Both the position numbers and the translations under genes were made by a program. The notes beneath the pieces are model-generated. The model did no database searches, was not told the origin of the DNA, and worked only from the letters and a program-made list of their open reading frames with translations. Positions 1 through 6,128 of a stretch of 9,739 nucleotides of DNA are shown here, piece by piece (position 1 is the first letter of the stretch; each line of letters starts with the position of its first letter). The stretch is from an uncultured Eubacteriales bacterium (GTDB lineage: Bacteria > Bacillota > Clostridia > Lachnospirales > CAG-274). Location of the stretch: assembly GCA_905201505.1 (NCBI GenBank), contig CAJKOJ010000072.1, positions 1 to 9,739 of the forward strand, given 5' to 3'.

Positions 1-41
1 ATTTTATATCTTTATATAAAAATCATAATATAACAAAAAAA

Positions 42-113
42 GACCACCGTTAACAAATTATTTAAAGCACTATATATATCAAGCACTTTAGATAATCCAC
101 TTTAACGATAGCC
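42..113 (-). terminator. Probable long-loop intrinsic terminator after the small hypothetical gene
   Basis: On the minus strand, 113-102 (GGCTATCGTTAA) can pair with 53-42 (TTAACGGTGGTC). This gives 12 continuous pairs, four of them G-U wobbles, followed by seven T (41-35). Flanking A/T runs (118-114 with 41-37) could extend the stem. The loop is long, about 48 nt, and contains a direct repeat AAGCACT (65-71, 81-87 on plus). It starts 18 bases after the stop codon at 131, the right place for a terminator. The long loop and the wobbles keep confidence moderate. Confidence 0.45.
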
Positions 114-130
114 TTTTTACTTATTCTGTA

Positions 131-595
131 TTAATAAGCACATGAAACACTGCTGAATAAATTATCAAACTTTTCACGTTCCTCAGTAGTCATATATTCG
201 CCGTATCTGTTAAAACCTGAACCAAGAAAGGCCTCAGCGGTACTTTTAGTTACCTCATTATTAAGCCATGCCTTTACACAGTTATAGGCATCTCTGACAT
301 TGCCTATGTTTTCAAGCATACTTATGTAAGCTCTCTGCATTTCCTCATCGGCAATATCAATAGCAAGATATTTTTCACAGGCGTCTATTGCTTTAAGTGC
401 ATAGTTGAATTTTGTATAACCTGAAAAGTCAAAAAGCATACTGTTGCACTTAGCAAAAATTTTCAAATCTTCCTTATCCATTTTAAATATAGGATCAAGA
501 GACATTTTAGCTGTAAGTTTTTCTACATTATTTTTAAGAGCCTTTGCTCCGCTTTCTATTACACTATTAAATTCTTTCTCATATTTAATACTCAT
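131..595 (-). CDS. Hypothetical small helical cytosolic protein
   Basis: I do not recognise this family. The product is 154 residues from the ATG at 595. A second ATG at 601 would add two residues, but the only ribosome-site-like run (GGGG, 603-606) is one base from it and seven from the ATG at 595, so 595 is preferred. The protein is rich in Lys, Glu and Ala, has no signal peptide or membrane segment, and reads as almost all helix. Its middle (about residues 62-115, from YALKAIDACEKYL to VRDAYNCVKAWL) has the look of TPR-like helix pairs, without a clear repeat. It ends in SSVSCAY. It has its own promoter and a probable terminator, so it looks monocistronic. Codon use resembles its neighbours, and there is no sign of truncation. 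It could be a scaffold or adaptor, but that is a guess. Confidence 0.7.
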   Translation of the reverse strand: MSIKYEKEFNSVIESGAKALKNNVEKLTAKMSLDPIFKMDKEDLKIFAKCNSMLFDFSGYTKFNYALKAIDACEKYLAIDIADEEMQRAYISMLENIGNVRDAYNCVKAWLNNEVTKSTAEAFLGSGFNRYGEYMTTEEREKFDNLFSSVSCAY

Positions 596-635
596 ATACA
601 TACCCCATTTTCTAAAAAACAGCAGTGATTTCGGC

Positions 636-657
636 AGTTAACTTTGTTAATTTAACT
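636..657. repeat. Small inverted repeat at the transcription start of the hypothetical gene
   Basis: AGTTAA (636-641) and TTAACT (652-657) form an inverted repeat, with a further GTTAA between the arms. It begins about 8 bases downstream of the -10 box at 666-671, so it would cover roughly the first 25 transcribed bases. That is a common operator position. In such AT-rich sequence a 6-base arm can arise by chance, so this is a weak call. Confidence 0.25.
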
Positions 658-665
658 ACAATGTC

Positions 666-694
666 ATTATACTACTAAATTTACAAAAAAACAA
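666..694 (-). promoter_or_regulatory. Sigma-A-type promoter of the hypothetical gene
   Basis: On the minus strand a perfect TATAAT (-10, 671-666) lies 17 bases after TTGTTT (-35, 694-689). Transcription would start near 659, leaving an mRNA leader of about 60 bases before the ATG at 595. Confidence 0.6.
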
Positions 695-737
695 CCTAAA
701 ACAAAAGTTGTAATATTTCTGAAATCTAGCAAAATTT

Positions 738-790
738 ATCGTTTTTTAATATTTTTTTGTTAAAATTGTACACTTTTTAAAAATAACGAT
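738..790. repeat. Imperfect inverted repeat in the AT-rich intergenic region
   Basis: ATCGTTTTTTAA (738-749) is mirrored by TTAAAAATAACGAT (777-790), with a two-base bulge. It lies between the terminator of the SLH gene and the promoter of the hypothetical gene, and upstream of that promoter's -35 box. It could be an operator or nothing. I see no ORF in this 255-base gap on either strand. Confidence 0.2.
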
Positions 791-849
791 TAACATTTTT
801 AACATATCTCCCATAACACATAAACTATACCTTTTTATTTTATCAAAAA

Positions 850-889
850 AATGGTGTAATTGATAAATATTTTCATCAATTACACCATT
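850..889 (-). terminator. Intrinsic terminator of the cohesin-like/SLH gene
   Basis: AATGGTGTAATTGAT (850-864) and ATCAATTACACCATT (875-889) form a perfect 15-bp stem with a 10-base loop. On the minus strand it starts 5 bases after the stop codon at 895 and is followed by a T-rich run (849-845 and beyond). Position and form fit a rho-independent terminator. Confidence 0.88.
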
Positions 890-894
890 GTGTT

Positions 895-2292
895 TTAACC
901 AATATATGCTATTATTTTTGAAATTATTACAGCTGACTGAGCTCTTGTTGTATTTGCCTTAGGTGCAATACCTTCACCCATACCATTTACAATACCTGCA
1001 TCAACCATAGCTGCAAGACTATTCACAGCGTATGCTGAAATATCAGCCTTATCATTAAACTGGTCAAGAACAGAAGCATCACCTGTAATTTCATTTCCAA
1101 GCTTGTTTTCAAGTGCTTTCTTAGCAAGAATCATCATATCCTGTCTTGTAATATAACTTTCAGGTGAGAAAGTTCCGTCACCATTTCCGCTTGCAATTCC
1201 CATTTTCTTAGCAATACTGCAGGCTGCCGCATAATAAGAAGCAGGATCTACATCAGAGAAATTATTTTCAGCTGCCTTTTCAGCAGATATGTCAATACCC
1301 AAACCTCTTAAAAGCATAATTAAGAAATCTGCCCTTTTAACATTATCATTTGGCTTAAATGAACCGTCAGGATAACCGTTAACAACTCCCTTTGACGCTA
1401 ATTCAACAATGTAATCACGTCCCCAGAAATTATCTTCAACATCAGTAAATGAAACAACTTTAATATCTGTTTCATTATCATCTCCGCCTATAACAGTATC
1501 CTTTGTTGTACTCTCTGTAGTAACCTCAGTTGTTGTAGTTTTATCGTTATTTGATGAGCCGCCGCCTGAACCGCCGCCTCCGTTGTTTCCACCGTTACTT
1601 GATGACGTAGTAGTTTCGGTTGAAGTTTCTGCAGTTGTAGTAGCTTCAGTAGTAGTCTCATCATCAACATTTCCTCCGCCGCTTATACTTACTTCACCGT
1701 TATTAACATTAAAGGAAAGATCATTTATACCATTTTCATCTGAATACTGACCAATTACATCAGTCATACTTATTTCAGATGTACCTGCTTCAATTGCCTT
1801 AAACTTCATTCTGAGTACAGTTCCTGTACCTGTATAATTTACACGCTGACCATCAACACTGTCATTAAGTAAATTAGCTAGCTTAATTCTTCCAAGCTCA
1901 CCGGCCTTTTTCTTACCGTCAGCCATACCTAAATAATCAGAATCACCAGACTTTGGCACAAAGTTAATTCTTCCGTTTACATTAGTATAAGAAAAAATTG
2001 AATAGTTTACACCGTCTTCATCTGTATAAATTATTAAATCACTTGGTATATCATCAACTTCACAGTCAAGTGCCTGTATTTTTGATGGGTCAAAATTTAC
2101 ATAACACTGCATACTGTTATACCCATTTGGATTATCAGTAATTTTAAAATCAGCGTAAAATACATCACCAACCTGGACATCACTTTGACTTAACTCACAG
2201 TCAATATCAACAGTTTCAGCACCCATACTCATTACTGGTACAGAAAGTGCCATTGCCGCAGCAAGTACACTTGCCAAAATTTTCTTTAACAT
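895..2292 (-). CDS. Secreted cohesin-like, SLH-anchored cell-surface protein
   Basis: A 465-residue exported protein. The start is the ATG at 2292 (MLKKILASV): it has AGGAGG eight bases upstream, whereas an in-frame ATG at 2334 lies inside the promoter. Residues 1-25 are a signal peptide (two Lys, hydrophobic core, likely cleavage after SMGA). Residues about 26-205 resemble the cohesin/carbohydrate-binding beta-sandwich: GYNSMQCYVNFDPSKI at 57-72 matches the cohesin GYN...FDPSK motif, and NGEVSI at 198-203 fits its last strand. Residues 206-278 are a low-complexity linker of Thr/Glu and then Gly/Ser/Asn. Three SLH repeats follow (about 281-333, 345-395, 412-462), with NGYPDGSFKPNDNVKRADF in the first; they should bind secondary cell-wall polysaccharide. 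Known SLH-cohesin proteins anchor cellulosomes by holding dockerin enzymes, but no dockerin or glycosidase is nearby, so a ligand is not established. It has its own promoter and terminator. Confidence 0.88.
   Translation of the reverse strand: MLKKILASVLAAAMALSVPVMSMGAETVDIDCELSQSDVQVGDVFYADFKITDNPNGYNSMQCYVNFDPSKIQALDCEVDDIPSDLIIYTDEDGVNYSIFSYTNVNGRINFVPKSGDSDYLGMADGKKKAGELGRIKLANLLNDSVDGQRVNYTGTGTVLRMKFKAIEAGTSEISMTDVIGQYSDENGINDLSFNVNNGEVSISGGGNVDDETTTEATTTAETSTETTTSSSNGGNNGGGGSGGGSSNNDKTTTTEVTTESTTKDTVIGGDDNETDIKVVSFTDVEDNFWGRDYIVELASKGVVNGYPDGSFKPNDNVKRADFLIMLLRGLGIDISAEKAAENNFSDVDPASYYAAACSIAKKMGIASGNGDGTFSPESYITRQDMMILAKKALENKLGNEITGDASVLDQFNDKADISAYAVNSLAAMVDAGIVNGMGEGIAPKANTTRAQSAVIISKIIAYIG
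1495..1675 (-). repeat. Low-complexity Thr/Gly linker coding repeat
   Basis: This stretch codes for residues about 206-266 of the SLH protein. It is made of reiterated Thr, Glu and Ser codons flanking a Gly/Ser/Asn run (NGGGGSGGGSS). The DNA has short imperfect repeats of the GTAGTAG type, which can expand or contract by slippage, so linker length may vary between strains. It gives a flexible spacer, probably O-glycosylatable, between the cohesin-like head and the wall-binding SLH domains. Confidence 0.6.
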
Positions 2293-2300
2293 TTTTAATA

Positions 2301-2306
2301 CCTCCT
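2301..2306 (-). promoter_or_regulatory. Ribosome binding site that sets the start of the SLH gene
   Basis: AGGAGG on the minus strand, eight bases before the ATG at 2292. It is the only good site near the 5' end and places the start directly in front of the signal peptide, 14 codons downstream of the first in-frame ATG. Confidence 0.85.
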
Positions 2307-2324
2307 GAATATTATTATGTTTAA

Positions 2325-2353
2325 AGTATAACACAAGCTTTTGCTTTTTTCAA
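2325..2353 (-). promoter_or_regulatory. Sigma-A-type promoter of the cohesin-like/SLH gene
   Basis: On the minus strand TTGAAA (-35, 2353-2348) and TATACT (-10, 2330-2325) are separated by exactly 17 bases. It begins five bases after the trhP stop codon. The start would be near 2318, giving a leader of about 25 bases. I find no convincing terminator between trhP and this promoter, so read-through from the upstream operon may add to expression. Confidence 0.75.
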
Positions 2354-2357
2354 TTAC

Positions 2358-3608
2358 TTATTCTAAAGTTACAGGATTTTCTGCTTCTTTTCTCATCATA
2401 TCAAATTTATCGACACACTTATCAACTTTAAGTCTGATAATCTGCTGAGGGTGAGGTGCCTCTGTTATTCTTTCACCGTCTTCATTGTACATTTCTTCAA
2501 CAGTCATTTCAAACACCTCGCCGCTGTGTCTTAAAAACTCTATTTTGTCTCCCACAACAAACTTATTTCTCTGTTCTATTACAGCAAAACCTGTTTCCTT
2601 ATCATAATCAATAACCATACCTATAAAGTCATAAGTTCTTATATATGAACTTGTAGTATAAATCTGTTCTTCATTACCGGGCTTGCCATAGTAAAATCCG
2701 GTTGTAAAACCTCTGTAGCTTGCCTTAGCAGCTTCCTGAAGATAATATTCTTTTTTACTTTCATACAAATTAGGATCTTTAAGGTAATCATCTATAGCTT
2801 CCCTGTATGCTCTTACCACTGTTCCTACATAAAAACAGGTTTTTATTCTTCCTTCTATCTTAAGGCTCATGATACCTGCGTCAATAAGTTCAGGTATATG
2901 CTCAATCATACACAAGTCCTTTGAGTTAAAAATATATGTTCCTCTTTCATCCTCAACAATAGGCATATACTCATTAGGTCTTGTTTTTTCAGTAACATAA
3001 TACTGCCATCTGCAAGGATGAGAACAAGCACCTTTATTGGCGTCTCTGCCGCTTAAATAATTACTCAAAAGGCATCTTCCGCTGTAACTTATGCACATTG
3101 CACCATGAACAAATGCCTCAATTTCAAGGTCCTTTGGAATATTTTCAGATATACCCTTTATCTCTTTTAAAGAAAGTTCTCTTGCCATAACAATTCTGGA
3201 AGCTCCAAGTTTTTTCCAGAATAGTGCTGTATGATAGTTTGTATTATTTGCCTGAGTGCTTATATGAATATCCATATTTGGAACAGTTTCTCTTGCAACA
3301 GCAAATACCCCCGGGTCAGCTACCAATACGGCATCAACACCTATTTCTTCAAGCTCTCTCAAATACCCTGGCAGTTCCGGAAAATCTTCATTATGTGCAA
3401 ATATATTGCAGGTTACGTATACTTTAGCACCGTGCTTGTGTGCAAATTCAACACCCTCTTTCATTTGCTCATAATCAAAGTTTTTAGCTTTAGCCCTAAG
3501 TCCGAAGCTTGTACCACCCAGATAAACAGCGTCTGCACCATACAACACAGCTATTTTAAGTTTTTCCAAATCACCTGCGGGAGCAAGTAACTCAATTTTT
3601 TTGTTCAT
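2358..3608 (-). CDS. trhP: U32-family tRNA U34 hydroxylase (TrhP-like)
   Basis: A 416-residue member of the 'peptidase U32' family, close in length to the longer B. subtilis paralogue YrrO (TrhP2). Family members of this type are not known primarily as proteases. TrhP makes 5-hydroxyuridine at wobble position 34 of tRNA, using prephenate-dependent chemistry. The N-terminal barrel starts ELLAPAGDLEKLKIA, with YGADAVYLGG at 23-32. The U32 signature spans about 165-200, EAFVHGAMCISYSGRC then LSNYLSGRD, and holds Cys172, 179, 195 and 199, the set proposed to carry an Fe-S cluster. The C-terminal part (about 325-400) is a small beta domain typical of the long form. Its GGAGG lies in the last codons of trmR, with four bases between the genes, so the two are probably translationally coupled. 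TrmR methylates the product of TrhP. B. subtilis has two adjacent copies; only one is present here. Confidence 0.88.
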   Translation of the reverse strand: MNKKIELLAPAGDLEKLKIAVLYGADAVYLGGTSFGLRAKAKNFDYEQMKEGVEFAHKHGAKVYVTCNIFAHNEDFPELPGYLRELEEIGVDAVLVADPGVFAVARETVPNMDIHISTQANNTNYHTALFWKKLGASRIVMARELSLKEIKGISENIPKDLEIEAFVHGAMCISYSGRCLLSNYLSGRDANKGACSHPCRWQYYVTEKTRPNEYMPIVEDERGTYIFNSKDLCMIEHIPELIDAGIMSLKIEGRIKTCFYVGTVVRAYREAIDDYLKDPNLYESKKEYYLQEAAKASYRGFTTGFYYGKPGNEEQIYTTSSYIRTYDFIGMVIDYDKETGFAVIEQRNKFVVGDKIEFLRHSGEVFEMTVEEMYNEDGERITEAPHPQQIIRLKVDKCVDKFDMMRKEAENPVTLE

Positions 3609-3612
3609 ATTT

Positions 3613-4263
3613 TTAATCCTCCAGCTTTTCTATAAGTGCCACACCGTCACCAACAGTAAGCACAGATGTCCTTAACTTTTCATTATGTGTTATTTCGTAT
3701 AAAAATTCATTCAGTCTTTTATGAATTGTTCTCTGCCTTCTTGGAATTTCAGTATATTCCTGTGCAACTCTTCCCTCCTGCAAAATATCATCTGCCATAA
3801 TTATACCGCCTTTTTTTGTAAGCCTTAACACATCAGGCAATATAGTTATATACTGCCCTTTTGCGGCATCCATAAACACAAAGTCAAATTGTTCCTCCAA
3901 ATCAGGCAAAATGTCATTGGCATTTCCCTCTAAAATAGTAATTTTATTTTCAAGCCCAAACTTTTTAAAGTTTTCTCTTGCCCTTTCAATCATAACAGGG
4001 TATCTGTCAATAGTTTTAATATATCCGTCTTCAGGCAGAAACTGTGACATAAAACTTGCAGAAAAACCAACTGCCATGCCAATTTCAAGTACTGCCTTAG
4101 GTTTTTTTATACCAAGAATAAATCCTAATAATTTAACAACATCCTTTGGTATAATAGGCAGACCTTCTTCGTAAGCCTTCCTTTGCAACTCACCCAATTC
4201 TCCGGGGCAGTCTGTAAGCATATTTTCAATGTATTCTGCAATATAATTTTCAACTAAACTCAT
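3613..4263 (-). CDS. trmR: tRNA 5-hydroxyuridine (U34) O-methyltransferase (TrmR-like)
   Basis: A 216-residue class I SAM methyltransferase of the COMT/caffeoyl-CoA family, the length of B. subtilis TrmR (YrrM). TrmR converts 5-hydroxyuridine at tRNA position 34 to 5-methoxyuridine, which widens wobble reading. Visible motifs are the SAM loop VLEIGMAVGFSA (58-69), the acidic ribose-binding residue in TIDRYP (D86), EGNANDILP (112-120), the metal and catalytic region FDFVFMDAAK (126-135) and MADDILQEG (156-164). In this family the metal ligands are usually Asp, Asp, Asn; here the third appears to be Asp159. The C-terminus TVGDGVALIEK (203-213) is the usual last strand. Gene order mltG-trmR-trhP is that of B. 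subtilis yrrL-yrrM-yrrN/O, which supports the specific name over a generic methyltransferase. AGGAGA precedes the ATG, just beyond a strong hairpin. Confidence 0.85.
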   Translation of the reverse strand: MSLVENYIAEYIENMLTDCPGELGELQRKAYEEGLPIIPKDVVKLLGFILGIKKPKAVLEIGMAVGFSASFMSQFLPEDGYIKTIDRYPVMIERARENFKKFGLENKITILEGNANDILPDLEEQFDFVFMDAAKGQYITILPDVLRLTKKGGIIMADDILQEGRVAQEYTEIPRRQRTIHKRLNEFLYEITHNEKLRTSVLTVGDGVALIEKLED

Positions 4264-4278
4264 ATTCTTTCTCCTATT

Positions 4279-4309
4279 AAAAGACCGGGGGACGGTTCCC
4301 TGGTCTTTT
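4279..4309. terminator. Symmetrical hairpin between mltG and trmR (attenuator or REP-like palindrome)
   Basis: AAAAGACC (4279-4286) pairs with GGTCTTTT (4302-4309). Inside, GGGGGA (4287-4292) pairs with TTCCCT (4296-4301), two of these being G-U, leaving a three-base CGG loop. The 14-bp stem has T runs on both sides, so it could act as a terminator in either direction. On the minus strand it starts 22 bases after the mltG stop and ends just before the trmR ribosome site, so it could reduce trmR-trhP expression. The GC-rich core GGGGACGGTTCCC stands out from the AT-rich surroundings and recalls dispersed extragenic palindromes in clostridial genomes. Confidence 0.65.
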
Positions 4310-4331
4310 TATTTATACGCTAAATTTTAAT

Positions 4332-5399
4332 TTATTCCAGTGTATTTTTATATTTCTCACTTGCTTTAAGGAATTCATCATAATCAGCAGTAAAGTAATG
4401 TTTGCCTGTTTCCTTGTTTTCCACAACATAATAAAGGTAATTCGTATCTGCAGGTTCAGCTGCTGCAGCAAGAGAAGCTGCTCTTGGTGAACATATAGGT
4501 CCCACAGGCAAACCGTCAGTATAATAAGTATTATGCTCATCAGCTTTTTCTAAGTCAGAATAAAATACTCTTGATACTCTTTCGCCTATGGAATATATAA
4601 CAGAAGCATCTATTTGCAGTTTCATACCTTCATCTAGTCTGTTATATATAACAGAAGCCACAGCAGGTCTTTCATCATCATACTTAACCTCAGACTCCAC
4701 AAGTGAAGCAATGATTACAATATCATCAAGACTTTTTCCTGATTTTTCAACCTTACTGTAAATATTATCAGCTTTACAAACCTTATCAAACTGCTGGAGC
4801 ATCATTTCAACTATTTCCTCTGGTTTAGAATCAGGCTGCACATAATATGTCTCAGGATAAAGATAACCTTCAAGCAAATTATCTCTTTCCGGTATATTCT
4901 TTACAAAATCATAGTCATAATCCCTGCTGTTTGCAGCCTTCATAAACTCATCAGCAGAACAAAGTCCCTCATTTGCCACAGCTTCAGCAATCTCGCTTAA
5001 CCACATACCCTCTTTTACAGTAATATGAATTGAATTATCTATTGAATTACCGCTGTTCAGTTTTTCAACAATTTCAAAGAAATCCGCACCGCCGTTAAAG
5101 GCATATGTACCAAATTTAAAACCGCTTCCTTCACCGTTTATTTTGCAAAGAAAAATAAAATGTTCAGCACTATCAACAACATTATTTTTCTCAAGTATAT
5201 CAGCAATGTCATTTACAGTTGAGCCCTGTGGAATATCTACAGTCACTGTATTTTCAACATTTCCTGTGCCAAATTCCGTTGATGTAAATTTTCTCACTGC
5301 AAAAGTCGCCGCCACAGCAATTACTGCCAAAACTATCAAGATGATTACAGGTATCAGATTTTTCTTCTTTCTACGTCTTTTTCTTTTGTTATTCTGCAT
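4332..5399 (-). CDS. mltG: Endolytic murein transglycosylase MltG (YceG family)
   Basis: A 355-residue membrane-anchored enzyme that cleaves nascent peptidoglycan glycan strands near the membrane and is thought to set their length. The N-terminus is strongly basic (KRKRRRKKK, 5-13) and cytosolic, followed by one membrane segment (about 15-36); the rest is extracellular. The part from about 50-125 fits the LysM-like subdomain (VTVDIPQGSTVNDIADILE). The catalytic domain shows LLEGYLYPETYYV (175-187), IIASLVESEV (229-238) with the likely catalytic Glu235, ASVIYNRL (248-255), MKLQIDASVIYS (259-270) and GLPVGPICSPRAASL (296-310). All are family hallmarks, and the length is normal. Its start overlaps the end of truA by 11 bp, and its GGAGGT lies inside the truA coding sequence. 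In B. subtilis the homologue (yrrL) also precedes yrrM; the link to truA and ECF genes is different. Confidence 0.93.
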   Translation of the reverse strand: MQNNKRKRRRKKKNLIPVIILIVLAVIAVAATFAVRKFTSTEFGTGNVENTVTVDIPQGSTVNDIADILEKNNVVDSAEHFIFLCKINGEGSGFKFGTYAFNGGADFFEIVEKLNSGNSIDNSIHITVKEGMWLSEIAEAVANEGLCSADEFMKAANSRDYDYDFVKNIPERDNLLEGYLYPETYYVQPDSKPEEIVEMMLQQFDKVCKADNIYSKVEKSGKSLDDIVIIASLVESEVKYDDERPAVASVIYNRLDEGMKLQIDASVIYSIGERVSRVFYSDLEKADEHNTYYTDGLPVGPICSPRAASLAAAAEPADTNYLYYVVENKETGKHYFTADYDEFLKASEKYKNTLE

Positions 5400-6126
5400 A
5401 ATGCACCTCCATTAAAGTCAGACCGTTAGGAGCTAATGTTTTTCCCGCTTTTGCTCTGTCTTTTGATTTTATAATTTCAGGTATCTCCTCAGGTTTTATT
5501 TTGCCACTTCCTACATATACCAGAGTACCTGCAATTATCCTTACCATGTTATATAAAAATCCGCTTCCTTTTACTCTTATACAAATAATGTCGCCGTCCT
5601 TTTCTACATTCAGAGAGTATATTGTTCTGACAGTAGTCTTTGCTGTAGAACCACTGGCACAAAAAGCCTTAAAATTATGTTCTCCAATAAAATATTTACA
5701 AGCACGCTGCATTTTACTTATATCCAGTTTTTCTCTTACAAAATCTGTATATCTTATGAGTTTAGGATTTTTAAATTCACTGTTCAGTATTTTATATTCA
5801 TAGGTCTTATCAATTACGCTGTATTGAGGGTGAAAATCTTCACTTACCTCTCTCGCTCCTGTCACAACAATATCATCAGGGAGAAAAGAATTCACTGCAT
5901 ACGGAATTTTATCAACAGGAATTGTGGTTTCTTCATTAAATACAGCTCCCTGTGCCATAGCATGTACACCTGTATCTGTTCTTGAAGCACCTCTTACAGT
6001 CACTTCTTTTCTCAAAAGTTCTGACAAAGCTTCTTCCAGTTTTTCCTGTACAGTTATAAAGTTATTTTGCCTCTGCCAGCCGTAATATCCGCTGCCGTCA
6101 TAAGCAACAGTAAGTAAAACTTTCAT
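5389..6126 (-). CDS. truA: tRNA pseudouridine(38-40) synthase TruA
   Basis: A 245-residue enzyme, the usual length, that isomerises uridines 38, 39 and 40 in the anticodon arm of many tRNAs. The N-terminus VAYDGSGYYGWQRQ (7-20) and the catalytic loop GASRTDTGVHAMAQ (46-59) with nucleophile Asp51 are diagnostic. Further family marks are NSFLPDDIVV (79-88), HPQYSVIDKTYEYKI (about 99-113) and GSGFLYNMVRIIAGTLV (187-203). Its AGGAG lies in the last codons of ecfT, two bases separate the two genes, and it overlaps mltG. The ecfA-ecfT-truA order is widespread in Firmicutes, where it is often followed by rplM-rpsI; here mltG follows instead. Confidence 0.96.
   Translation of the reverse strand: MKVLLTVAYDGSGYYGWQRQNNFITVQEKLEEALSELLRKEVTVRGASRTDTGVHAMAQGAVFNEETTIPVDKIPYAVNSFLPDDIVVTGAREVSEDFHPQYSVIDKTYEYKILNSEFKNPKLIRYTDFVREKLDISKMQRACKYFIGEHNFKAFCASGSTAKTTVRTIYSLNVEKDGDIICIRVKGSGFLYNMVRIIAGTLVYVGSGKIKPEEIPEIIKSKDRAKAGKTLAPNGLTLMEVHYAE
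5405..5410 (-). promoter_or_regulatory. mltG ribosome binding site inside the truA 3' end
   Basis: GGAGGT on the minus strand is formed by the last Glu-Val codons of truA and lies five bases before the mltG ATG at 5399. The truA stop falls 11 bases into mltG. The overlap suggests translational coupling and confirms the mltG start. Confidence 0.8.
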
Positions 6127-6128
6127 AT

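Noticed and set aside
65..87. Direct repeat AAGCACT as a possible attachment site or iteron
   Set aside because: Two copies of seven bases in very AT-rich DNA, with no integrase or replication gene in the window, is within chance.
1495..1675. Tandem repeat array suggestive of CRISPR or a minisatellite
   Set aside because: The repeats are in frame, imperfect and code for a Thr/Gly linker; there is no regular repeat-spacer pattern.
2293..2334. In-frame extension of the SLH protein by 14 residues from an ATG at 2334
   Set aside because: This ATG lies between the -35 and -10 boxes, so it would not be transcribed from the local promoter. It also has no ribosome site, whereas the ATG at 2292 has AGGAGG and leads straight into a signal peptide.
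2325..2357. Possible terminator after trhP (AAGC-AAAA-GCTT)
   Set aside because: The stem is only four pairs and has no T run after it on the minus strand. The sequence is better explained as the promoter of the next gene.
3231..3590. Open frames on the plus strand opposite trhP, and similar ones opposite trmR, mltG, truA and ecfA
   Set aside because: They lie wholly antisense to well-supported conserved genes, lack ribosome sites I could accept, and their translations resemble no protein family.
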